Of a DNA stretch of 10,950 bases, positions 6,328 to 10,950 are shown one piece after another; positions within the stretch are counted from its first letter, which is position 1; the number at the start of each line of letters is the position of its first letter. The notes beneath the pieces were generated by a model. It saw nothing but the letters and a program-made list of their open reading frames with translations, was not told where the DNA came from and did not search any database. Source of the DNA: Deltaproteobacteria bacterium (GTDB taxonomy: Bacteria; Desulfobacterota; GWC2-55-46); assembly GCA_021825035.1 (NCBI GenBank), contig JAKAIQ010000053.1, positions 1-10,950 of the forward strand, given 5' to 3'. The position numbers were made by a program, and so were the translations under genes.

Positions 6328-6804
6328 ATGATGAAGTTCGCAAGAAACCTTGGATTGGGATCGCTCTTCGCGCTTCTGGTCTTCACGGGCTATGCGATGG
6401 GCGGATATGGCATGAACGGCTACCCATCGGGCGGCGGCTCGATGGCCGGGACTCAGACGGTTGCGACGTCCAGCGAGCGGCTGGTTTCGCCGTCTTCGGC
6501 CTTCATCGGCAGGCTCGCCGGGGTCAATGTCGGGAGGCGCCAGATACTTCTCGATACGTTCGTGCCCGGATTGATGGGGCCTTCGGAAAGGATAGTGCCG
6601 TTCAATATCAGTAACGACACGACCATTTCCCTTTGCTTCAAGAGCACCGGGACGTGCGAAAGCGGGCTTATCGGCAGGGCCGGACTTGCTTCGGTCGGAA
6701 TGGTCGATGAGCAGCTTCCGAGTGTCGCCAAGAATACGGTGGTGGTGGGAGACCCTGCTATACAGGGACGGGTAGTCCACGTGCAGATCACGTATGAGGA
6801 CTAA
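6328..6804 (+). CDS. Secreted protein, first of two tandem paralogues
   Basis: The protein is 158 residues from the ATG at 6328, placed 7-8 bases after a full AAGGAGGT; a longer frame from 6298 would add ten residues ahead of the signal. Residues 1-24 are a signal peptide (MMKFARNLGLGSLFALLVFTGYAMG), followed by a Gly/Ser/Tyr/Met-rich linker (about 25-48) and a compact domain from RLVSPSS to the terminus. The domain aligns without gaps over 108 residues with the neighbouring paralogue, about half the positions being identical by hand count. Shared features are SPSS.F.G.L, TFVPGL.GP, a cysteine pair CF.S...C (Cys103, Cys110) and the ending VVHVQ.TYED. The strand-rich pattern suggests a small beta fold with one disulfide. 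I do not recognise the family. A sigma-54 promoter lies directly upstream. Confidence 0.8.
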   Translation: MMKFARNLGLGSLFALLVFTGYAMGGYGMNGYPSGGGSMAGTQTVATSSERLVSPSSAFIGRLAGVNVGRRQILLDTFVPGLMGPSERIVPFNISNDTTISLCFKSTGTCESGLIGRAGLASVGMVDEQLPSVAKNTVVVGDPAIQGRVVHVQITYED

Positions 6805-6879
6805 CGGACGGCGGACAGACAGGCCCGTGCGTGGGGCCGGGCCGCGGGGAAACGCGGAGCCCCGTGAGCCGTTTAAGGA

Positions 6880-6910
6880 GCGCCGGGCATGCGTAAAGCG
6901 CGCCCGGCGC
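6880..6910 (+). repeat. Strong hairpin between the two paralogues
   Basis: A perfect 9-bp GC-rich stem (GCGCCGGGC at 6880-6888, GCCCGGCGC at 6902-6910) has a 13-base loop and no T-tract. A weaker GC hairpin lies just before it (about 6830-6866). If the genes share a transcript, these may shield the upstream message or set the ratio of the two proteins. Confidence 0.5.
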
Positions 6911-6964
6911 ATAACCGTTGAATACGTCGAAACGTTGAACGCAGATTGAGAAAGGAGGCTGTTT

Positions 6965-7429
6965 ATGAAAACTTTAAGAAACATCGGCATGGGGGCGCTC
7001 CTTGCGCTGTTTGTCTTTTCAGGCACCGCGATGGCGGCGTCGATGGGCAACCAGGGCTGGAAGGAGCCGTATGGTTCGATGCCCCAAAGCTCGAGGCTAA
7101 TCTCTCCGAGCTCCAGCTTTATGGGCAAACTGGTCGCCGTCAATGCGGCTGACCGGGAGATAACGGTCAAGACCTTCGTTCCGGGGCTTCTCGGGCCGCA
7201 GGAAAAACCGGTGCAGTTCAGGTTAGGCAAGGATTCGACCGTATCCATCTGCTTCACGAGCCTGAAGCCATGCTACAGCGGGCTTGCAGGCAGTGGAGGA
7301 CTCAGGCAGCTCGAGTCGCTTAACGGCGAGATGGGGCACGTCAAGAAGGATGCCGTGGTCGTGGAGAACCCGGCTAAACCAGGGGACGTCGTGCACGTGC
7401 AGGTGACATACGAGGATTCGGCGATGTAG
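6965..7429 (+). CDS. Secreted protein, second of two tandem paralogues
   Basis: The protein is 154 residues; the ATG at 6965 follows AAAGGAGG by 7-8 bases. The signal peptide is MKTLRNIGMGALLALFVFSGTAMA with a clean AMA cleavage site at residue 24. The domain from residue 44 (RLISPSSSFMGKL) to TYED matches the upstream protein over 108 ungapped residues, including TFVPGLLGP, the cysteine pair CFTSLKPC (Cys96, Cys103) and VVHVQVTYED. It differs in having a shorter linker (no Gly-rich stretch) and a final SAM. No separate promoter is obvious in the 160-bp gap, so it is probably read from the sigma-54 promoter. A strong hairpin follows the stop. The duplication suggests subunits or differently tuned copies; function unknown. 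Confidence 0.82.
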   Translation: MKTLRNIGMGALLALFVFSGTAMAASMGNQGWKEPYGSMPQSSRLISPSSSFMGKLVAVNAADREITVKTFVPGLLGPQEKPVQFRLGKDSTVSICFTSLKPCYSGLAGSGGLRQLESLNGEMGHVKKDAVVVENPAKPGDVVHVQVTYEDSAM

Positions 7430-7436
7430 CGAAGCA

Positions 7437-7470
7437 GGGAAAGCCCCGACTGAAAAGCCGGGGCTTTCCC
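7437..7470. terminator. Bidirectional terminator-like hairpin
   Basis: A perfect 12-bp stem (GGGAAAGCCCCG at 7437-7448 and CGGGGCTTTCCC at 7459-7470) has a 10-base loop. It starts 8 bases after the stop of the second paralogue and lies 22 bases past the stop of the convergent microprotein gene, so it can serve both. T-tracts are weak on both sides. Confidence 0.7.
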
Positions 7471-7491
7471 TTGCCCGCAACGCCTATCAAC

Positions 7492-7572
7492 TCAGGAAAG
7501 CGCTATCGCGCCGGTAAGGGCGATAACGAGCGCCGCAAAGGCTATCATATCGGCTATGAACGTATTTCTCAT
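7492..7572 (-). CDS. 26-residue single-TM membrane microprotein
   Basis: On the minus strand an ATG at 7572 is preceded by GGAAAGGAG with a spacing of about 6-7 bases, an excellent ribosome binding site. The frame reads MRNTFIADMIAFAALVIALTGAIALS and stops at TGA (7494-7492). Residues 9-25 are almost wholly hydrophobic, giving one TM helix with a short polar N-terminus; there is no cleavage site, so it would stay in the membrane. It ends 22 bases before the hairpin shared with the convergent secreted-protein gene, as a real gene would. It resembles in size the small subunits that stabilise large membrane complexes (CydX, KdpF), but does not match either. No clear promoter was found. Function unknown. 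Confidence 0.6.
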   Translation of the reverse strand: MRNTFIADMIAFAALVIALTGAIALS

Positions 7573-7722
7573 CTTTCTTCTCCTTTCCGCAGACGGGTTC
7601 ATTGCAATGCTTTCAATCGTCATATCCATGGCTCCATGATAATCCGTCGGGGATTAAAGGAATATTAGCGCGCCAAGTTCAGCCGTTTCGCCGCAAAAAG
7701 ACCGCGTCATGCCCGGCTCCGC

Positions 7723-7751
7723 TTGCCAAGAGGGATTTTTAAGGCTATATT
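7723..7751 (+). promoter_or_regulatory. Sigma-70-type promoter of the DUF218 gene
   Basis: TTGCCA (7723-7728, five of six) and TATATT (7746-7751, five of six) are separated by exactly 17 bases. The predicted start near 7758 leaves a leader of about 77 bases. Confidence 0.6.
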
Positions 7752-7834
7752 GCAATGTGTTGCCCGCCTTTGCCGTCTCATGCGAAGTCGGGCCGCATTA
7801 ATGCCCGCCGGATGGAAGGAGGCTTTTGCCGGCC

Positions 7835-8596
7835 ATGTACCACGAGCTCAAGAAAGCGTTTATCCTCTTTTTCTTTCCCCTGTCTTTATGCATAGAATTC
7901 CTGCTCGCCGGGGCCTTCATGCTCCTTGCGACCGGGAGGCAGCGGGCCGGAAAGGCGTGCGTCATCGCCGGGCTCGTCCTGCTTATACTTTTCACGACTT
8001 ACCCCCTGCCGCAGTTCATGCTCAAGAGCCTCGAAGACATGTATCCGCCGCTTAACGCCGCCTCCGTCGCCTCCTATGGCGGCATACGGTACGTGGTAGT
8101 GCTTTCCGGAGGGATTTACCGGGGGGAGAAGACGATAACGAGCATTCTCGACCAATCGTCCGTGATAAGGCTCGACGACGCCATTATCCTTTTCCGCAAG
8201 CTCAAGATGACGGAACCGTCCGCGAGGCTCGTCGTTACCGGCAGGGTCGAATCTCCGTATCTGGCCCTGCTCGCCGAAGACCTCGGCGTCAAAAAAAACG
8301 ATATCGTGATCGAGAACATCTCGATTGACACCGTCGATCAGGCCAGGCTCGTAAAGGAGATAGCCGGCAAGGAGCGTTTCTTTCTCGTTACCTCGGCGAG
8401 CCACATGCCGAGGGCCATGGCGCTTTTTAAAAAGGCCGGGACAAACCCCATACCTGCCCCCGGGGATTTCATGGCGAAGAAGGTCGAAGACCTGTACCGC
8501 CGCATCATCCCGCGCGCCGAGAACGTAAAGAACGCCGAGACCGCTTTTTACGAGTACATCGGGATACTGAAGGAAAAACTCGCCGGGAACATATAG
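7835..8596 (+). CDS. DUF218 / ElyC-YdcF-like membrane protein
   Basis: The protein is 253 residues from the ATG at 7835. AAGGAGG (7816-7822) is 12 bases away, rather far; a TTG at 7826 lies only 3 bases from it, so the ATG is preferred but not certain. Two TM helices fill the N-terminus (about 9-34 and 42-62). The rest is a DUF218 domain: VVVLSGGIYRG near residue 88-98, LDDAIILFRKL, ARLVVTGRVES, the conserved TVDQARLVKEI, FFLVTSASHMPRAMALFKKAG and IPAPGDF. The layout matches ElyC of enterobacteria, an envelope factor linked to peptidoglycan and lipid-carrier homeostasis; the biochemical activity of the family is not firmly known. It should lie in the inner membrane with the domain on the periplasmic side. 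It has its own promoter and is probably monocistronic. Confidence 0.87.
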   Translation: MYHELKKAFILFFFPLSLCIEFLLAGAFMLLATGRQRAGKACVIAGLVLLILFTTYPLPQFMLKSLEDMYPPLNAASVASYGGIRYVVVLSGGIYRGEKTITSILDQSSVIRLDDAIILFRKLKMTEPSARLVVTGRVESPYLALLAEDLGVKKNDIVIENISIDTVDQARLVKEIAGKERFFLVTSASHMPRAMALFKKAGTNPIPAPGDFMAKKVEDLYRRIIPRAENVKNAETAFYEYIGILKEKLAGNI

Positions 8597-8624
8597 CTTT
8601 TGTAATCTCCGATATAAAATGCTG

Positions 8625-8652
8625 TTGACACGACGCTTTTTTGGGTGATAAT
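8625..8652 (+). promoter_or_regulatory. Sigma-70-type promoter of the 98-residue periplasmic protein
   Basis: A perfect TTGACA (8625-8630) and GATAAT (8647-8652, five of six) are 16 bases apart. Transcription would start near 8659, ruling out the upstream in-frame start at 8645 and supporting the ATG at 8714. Confidence 0.7.
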
Positions 8653-8713
8653 GAATAATCGGCGTCCGGATTTATCCTTGAAAATAACGAACGATCCTGA
8701 AAGGAGGCATGAG

Positions 8714-9010
8714 ATGAAAAGACTCTTGGCGGTAATGGCTTTCTCAGCTCTGACGTTTATCGTATCGGCCCCGGTTTTGGCGGAAGATCAGGCCCCTTCA
8801 ACGCCTCCGGCGGCCACGGCTCCATCAAAAAGGCAGGCGGCGTTTGAAAAGAGGAAAGAGATTATCCTCGCAAGGCTTGATAAGAGGATAAGCGCCTTGC
8901 AGGAACTGAGGAGTTGCGTATCATCTGCCAACAACAGGGACGACATGAAACAGTGCAGGGACAGCTTCAGGGAAAAGATGCGTTCCGAAAGCGGGCGGGG
9001 CAGGAAATAA
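8714..9010 (+). CDS. Small periplasmic helical protein of unknown function
   Basis: The protein is 98 residues; the ATG at 8714 lies 6 bases after AAGGAGG. The signal peptide is MKRLLAVMAFSALTFIVSAPVLA, with cleavage expected after VLA at residue 23. A Pro/Ala-rich linker (about 25-38) leads to a highly charged helical region from residue 39 (KRQAAFEKRKEIILARLDKR) to the end, which is Arg/Lys-rich. Two cysteines, Cys68 and Cys81, sit on successive helices and could form a disulfide closing a helical hairpin. Size and charge recall periplasmic chaperone-like or metal-stress proteins (Spy/CpxP), but the LTxxQ motif of that family is absent, so I do not assign it. It is driven by a strong own promoter. 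Confidence 0.72.
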   Translation: MKRLLAVMAFSALTFIVSAPVLAEDQAPSTPPAATAPSKRQAAFEKRKEIILARLDKRISALQELRSCVSSANNRDDMKQCRDSFREKMRSESGRGRK

Positions 9011-9105
9011 GCCCTGTCGCGGCGTCGCCGGGGCCGGCATTAGCGAGATGGGCAAAAGATGCTTTCTTCCGATATCCTCATGACACGGCCAGAAGGAGGC
9101 CAGGA

Positions 9106-9117
9106 ATGGAGCTGTAG
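9106..9117 (+). pseudogene. Orphan ribosome binding site and start codon, truncated gene start
   Basis: A perfect AAGGAGG (9093-9099) lies 6 bases before ATG GAG CTG TAG. The frame ends after three codons, exactly where the sequence turns AT-rich. This looks like the start of a lost gene whose body was replaced when the cupin segment arrived; a functional three-codon leader peptide is less likely. Confidence 0.3.
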
Positions 9118-9223
9118 TCAATATTTGTGCTTACAATACTTGTCAACGCATTTCGAGCTATCTCTGTTGACGGAACCGGCAAGGCCATGGAAAATCGAAG
9201 ACAATTCAAGGGAGGGGAAATCT

Positions 9224-9580
9224 ATGGAAGTAGCATCAAGAATATTTCCGATCGCAAAATTTATTCACCCGTCCGAGGGAGAACCGATTCGATCAGTGAT
9301 ATTGGCTACTGAAGAGTCAGCAGTAGTCGTTTGGCATGTCCGTCCCGCACAAAAAATAGCAGCTCACGTTCATCCCGGCGGTCAAGATACTTGGACAGTT
9401 ATCTCTGGTGAGGCCGAGTATTTTCAGGGAGGGGGAGTAGTTACTCGCCTTAAAGCAGGTGAAATTGCCATAGCCAAACCCGGGCAAGTGCATGGAGCTA
9501 TGAATTCTGGCTCTGAACCCTTTATATTTATCTCCGTGGTTGCGCCTGGTAATGCTGGCTTCGTGCTGGCTGAGAAATAG
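9224..9580 (+). CDS. Single-domain cupin protein, probably acquired by transfer
   Basis: The protein is 118 residues; the ATG at 9224 has GGGAGGGG about 6 bases upstream. It is a single conserved beta-barrel: motif 1 AAHVHPGGQDTWTVISGEAEYF gives metal ligands His48 and His50 with a Gln/Asp-containing loop, and motif 2 AGEIAIAKPGQVHG gives His90. No signal peptide or fused domain. Small cupins of this kind may be metal-dependent enzymes or ligand-binding regulators; no substrate can be read from sequence. Codon use (GCA, GTA, CGT, TCT, CCC/CCG mixed) and AT content differ clearly from neighbouring genes, which favour ATA, AGG and GC-ending codons. The AT-rich segment is bounded by 10-bp direct repeats. 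Another cupin follows 31 bp downstream. Confidence 0.85.
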   Translation: MEVASRIFPIAKFIHPSEGEPIRSVILATEESAVVVWHVRPAQKIAAHVHPGGQDTWTVISGEAEYFQGGGVVTRLKAGEIAIAKPGQVHGAMNSGSEPFIFISVVAPGNAGFVLAEK

Positions 9581-9586
9581 CTAAGC

Positions 9587-9602
9587 GCAAATCCGCATTT
9601 GC
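9587..9602 (+). terminator. Small hairpin after the first cupin gene
   Basis: GCAAAT-CCGC-ATTTGC is a perfect 6-bp stem with a 4-base loop, 6 bases after the stop codon. There is no T-tract. It may weaken read-through into the second cupin gene. Confidence 0.35.
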
Positions 9603-9611
9603 TAGGTGGTT

Positions 9612-9932
9612 ATGACTTCTGATCACAGGACCTGTCAACGCAAATACTGCCTAAGGCAGATCAAGACCGGCCGGATGACGCAGGCGACGTACTATATGCT
9701 TCCGGGGCAGACGCTTCCGTGGCACCGTCATCCTGACGGCGATCAGCTGTTCTTCACTCACGAGGGGGAGGGGGTCTGCGCCATCGACGCGGGCAACGGG
9801 GAAGAATCGATAAGGCTCTCCTCCGGGGTCATCGCCCTGGCCCCGAAAGGCGTCTGGCACAGGATAGAGGCGTCTTCAAGGCTTGTCGTCTCGGCGGCCA
9901 CGTCCCAGCCCGCCGGGTTCGAGAAAAGATAG
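9612..9932 (+). CDS. Second small cupin protein
   Basis: The protein is 106 residues from the ATG at 9612; the start is uncertain because only AGGTGG lies two bases away, and an ATG at 9675 (MTQATYY) would drop 21 residues. I keep the long form because LRQIKTGRMTQATYY reads as a natural first strand of the fold. Motif 1 is LPWHRHPDGDQLFFTHEGEG with His38, His40 and Gln45 as likely metal ligands; motif 2 is LAPKGVWHRIEAS with His83. The HRHPDGDQ form differs from the neighbouring cupin (HVHPGGQD), so they are not recent duplicates. Codon use here returns to the local norm (GGC, CTC, AGG). Function is unknown beyond probable metal binding. Confidence 0.82.
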   Translation: MTSDHRTCQRKYCLRQIKTGRMTQATYYMLPGQTLPWHRHPDGDQLFFTHEGEGVCAIDAGNGEESIRLSSGVIALAPKGVWHRIEASSRLVVSAATSQPAGFEKR

Positions 9933-10009
9933 GGCAATTTGAAGCTCCCCGGCGTAAGCCGCGTGGAATCTTCCAAATGTAAGGAAACAATTTCTATTCG
10001 CTCGCCTGG

Positions 10010-10030
10010 CCCCGCCGCAAGCAGCGGGGG
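10010..10030 (+). terminator. Terminator-like hairpin after the second cupin
   Basis: CCCCGC (10010-10015) pairs with GCGGGG (10025-10030) across a 9-base loop, with no T-tract. A second short hairpin (CGCCCG, 7-base loop, CGGGCG at 10059-10077) lies just before the LapA-like gene. Confidence 0.35.
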
Positions 10031-10093
10031 ATGCGCTCGCGATGCATTTTCAATAAATCGCCCGTCGAAACCGGGCGAAGCCACGGGTCTTGC

Positions 10094-10354
10094 ATGAAGC
10101 TATCCATAATAATCTCGATAATCCTTGCCGCCCTGGCGACGGTATTCGCCATAGAGAACGCGCGGCCCGTCGAAGTCACGTTCTTCAGGTGGTCGTTCAC
10201 CGGGTCGCTCGCCCTCGTAATGGCGCTCGCCTTCGCGGCAGGGGCCGCGGCGGCGCTGCTCGCCTCCGTCCCCGGATGGATAAAGACGCGCCTTGAGCTT
10301 TCGAGGCTCCGCAAGGCGTCGAAAGAGAAAGGCCCTCCGCAGCAGAGGCCTTAG
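10094..10354 (+). CDS. LapA-domain (DUF1049) membrane protein
   Basis: An 86-residue protein with two TM helices (about 3-21 and 37-59) separated by ENARPVEVTFFRWSFTGSLA, then a charged cytoplasmic helix WIKTRLELSRLRKASKEK. The N.xPV.V.FF.W.F..SLAL pattern and TM spacing are those of LapA/DUF1049 proteins. In E. coli LapA works with LapB in control of lipopolysaccharide synthesis, but many bacterial members stand alone and have no known role; there is no LapB partner next to it here. The ATG at 10094 has no good ribosome binding site. An upstream in-frame start at 10031 would spoil the hydrophobic N-terminus. Confidence 0.8.
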   Translation: MKLSIIISIILAALATVFAIENARPVEVTFFRWSFTGSLALVMALAFAAGAAAALLASVPGWIKTRLELSRLRKASKEKGPPQQRP

Positions 10355-10420
10355 CAGGCACGCGTCTTCGAGTCCCCCGCCATGAAAGAAGAAGGATGGG
10401 CCGCCGGAGCGAGATTCCGG

Positions 10421-10449
10421 TTGCCGCCGCGCCGGTAATGGGTTAAAAT
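10421..10449 (+). promoter_or_regulatory. Sigma-70-type promoter placed for a leaderless message
   Basis: TTGCCG (four of six) and TAAAAT (10444-10449, five of six) are 17 bases apart. The -10 ends 6 bases before the ATG at 10456, so RNA would begin at or next to the start codon. Confidence 0.45.
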
Positions 10450-10455
10450 AACCAT

Positions 10456-10674
10456 ATGCGCGCCATAATAATAATCCTTCGGATAATCGCCAACGTCTCG
10501 GCGTTCCCGGTGCTCATATTCTTTTTTTATTTCATGCTCCTCGCCGTTGGCTCCCACGATGTCGGCCTCAAGAAGTACGCCAATTACGCCTGGCCTTTTT
10601 CCTTTTTCTTCTTTCCGGTCGCCGTCAACATGACGGCAAGATACCTCGACAGGAACTACAGGAAAAAACCCTGA
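10456..10674 (+). CDS. 72-residue two-TM membrane protein, possibly leaderless
   Basis: The protein opens MRAIIIILRIIANVSAFPVLIFFFYF, with one TM helix covering roughly residues 4-31, a short loop GSHDVGLKKYANYAW, a second phenylalanine-rich helix (about 46-60), and a basic tail TARYLDRNYRKKP that should lie in the cytoplasm. I do not recognise the family. No Shine-Dalgarno sequence precedes the ATG; instead a -35/-10 pair ends 6 bases before it. Codon use fits the neighbours (ATA, AGG, CTC). It is probably a separate transcription unit, about 100 bp after the LapA-like gene. Confidence 0.65.
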   Translation: MRAIIIILRIIANVSAFPVLIFFFYFMLLAVGSHDVGLKKYANYAWPFSFFFFPVAVNMTARYLDRNYRKKP

Positions 10675-10777
10675 TTATCGGGGCCGATAGGCCCGGATTG
10701 CGGTGATGTGCGTGCTTGAGTTTGCCCGGATGGCGGGGCTTGGGTGGGTTTTTGCGCCTGCGCCGCGCTCGCAGGGC

Positions 10778-10950
10778 GTTCGTGGCCTGTAATTGAATAA
10801 AGAGATTGGCGGAGGGTGAGGGACTCGAAGGCCTCTGCTCGTCGCTCCCGCTCCTCGCTCCGACCCGCGCGCTTTTGCTTGCGGCCTTTCTCCCGAAAGG
10901 CCTCTTCCTCGTTCCACTCGGCGCAAAAACGCCGTTCGAGTCCTGTAATT
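10778..10950. repeat. Tandem repeat (156-bp offset) running off the right edge
   Basis: A 17-mer ending in CCTGTAATT occurs at 10778-10794 and 10934-10950 with 15 identical bases (GTTCG[T/A]G[G/T] then CCTGTAATT). Between the copies are a serine-tRNA 3' end, a perfect GGCCTTTC-TCCC-GAAAGGCC hairpin, GGCG-CAAAAA-CGCC, and the inverted pair GGACTCGAA (10821-10829) / TTCGAGTCC (10935-10943). The second unit is cut by the window end. Confidence 0.55.
10807..10829 (-). other. Serine tRNA 3'-end fragment, possible attachment-site remnant
   Basis: Read on the minus strand, the segment gives TTCGAGT (T-loop), CCCTC (3' T-stem), ACCCTCC (3' acceptor strand), G (the discriminator base usual for serine tRNAs) and CCA. 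The rest of the tRNA (D arm, anticodon, variable arm, 5' acceptor GGAGGGT) is absent upstream on that strand. It is therefore not a working tRNA gene. tRNA 3' ends are common integration sites. Confidence 0.55.

Larger units (their letters stand above)
9141..9642. repeat. 10-bp direct repeats bounding the AT-rich cupin segment
   Basis: TGTCAACGCA occurs at 9141-9150 and again at 9633-9642, close to both edges of the compositionally distinct stretch. No inverted terminal repeats or recombinase gene are visible. They may mark the ends of a transferred piece or be chance. Confidence 0.35.

Noticed and set aside
8625..8645. TTGACACGACGCTTTTTT as a sigma-54 element
   Set aside because: It lacks the invariant GG and GC bases; it fits a sigma-70 -35 with a GATAAT -10 much better.
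10367..10382. TTCGAGT-CCCCC-GCCA, resembling a tRNA 3' end
   Set aside because: The seven acceptor-stem bases are missing between T-stem and GCCA and no other tRNA arm is present; probably chance.
10675..10926. An 83-residue minus-strand open frame at the right edge
   Set aside because: It runs through the repeat array and the tRNA 3' fragment; the translation is Arg/Gly/Pro low complexity.
1..10950. CRISPR array, insertion sequence, integrase or complete tRNA/rRNA gene
   Set aside because: No regularly spaced identical repeats, no transposase or recombinase motifs and no complete RNA gene were seen on either strand.

Overview
The window is about 58-60% GC by eye. It encodes a MEDS-PAS histidine kinase, a TPR protein, a CoA-binding (YccU-like) protein, a membrane protein ending in the 'LPICASCK...FSHSICPAC' zinc-ribbon-like module, a DUF218/ElyC-type protein, two small cupins, a LapA-domain protein and several small secreted proteins. 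Heavy use of ATA (Ile) and AGG (Arg), purine-rich AAGGAGG ribosome binding sites, sigma-54 promoters and this protein mix suggest a Desulfobacterota/Deltaproteobacteria or Nitrospirota-like Gram-negative. That placement is inference from style; no marker gene is present.

Left part (1-3955): a likely gene end with a terminator hairpin at the left edge, a minus-strand sensor kinase, then a divergent intergenic region where both strands carry the same extended -10 ten-mer. Facing right is a two-gene operon (exported TPR protein, then CoA-binding protein).

Middle part (3956-7835): a 417-bp gene-free stretch holds a sigma-54-type -24/-12 element with no gene close behind it, followed by a sigma-70-type promoter for a small secreted protein. 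A further 715-bp stretch has no convincing gene but contains small repeats. Next comes a minus-strand two-TM zinc-ribbon protein, divergent from a pair of tandem secreted paralogues. The first paralogue is preceded by a near-consensus sigma-54 promoter with a perfect inverted repeat centred about 112 bp upstream of the predicted start of transcription, where an enhancer-binding protein would bind. A strong hairpin lies between the paralogue pair and a convergent, previously easy-to-miss 26-residue membrane microprotein.

Right part (7835-10950): a DUF218/ElyC-like envelope protein, a 98-residue periplasmic helical protein behind a good sigma-70 promoter, a cupin whose base composition and codon use differ from its neighbours (likely acquired), a second cupin, a LapA-domain membrane protein and a 72-residue two-TM protein that looks leaderless. 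The right edge begins a tandem repeat (156-bp offset) that carries the 3' end of a serine tRNA without the rest of the tRNA.

Functionally the window looks like envelope and stress/sensing accessory functions rather than one metabolic pathway. The most coherent unit is 5481-7429: a membrane sensor-like protein, a shared regulatory inverted repeat, a sigma-54 promoter and two co-oriented exported paralogues.
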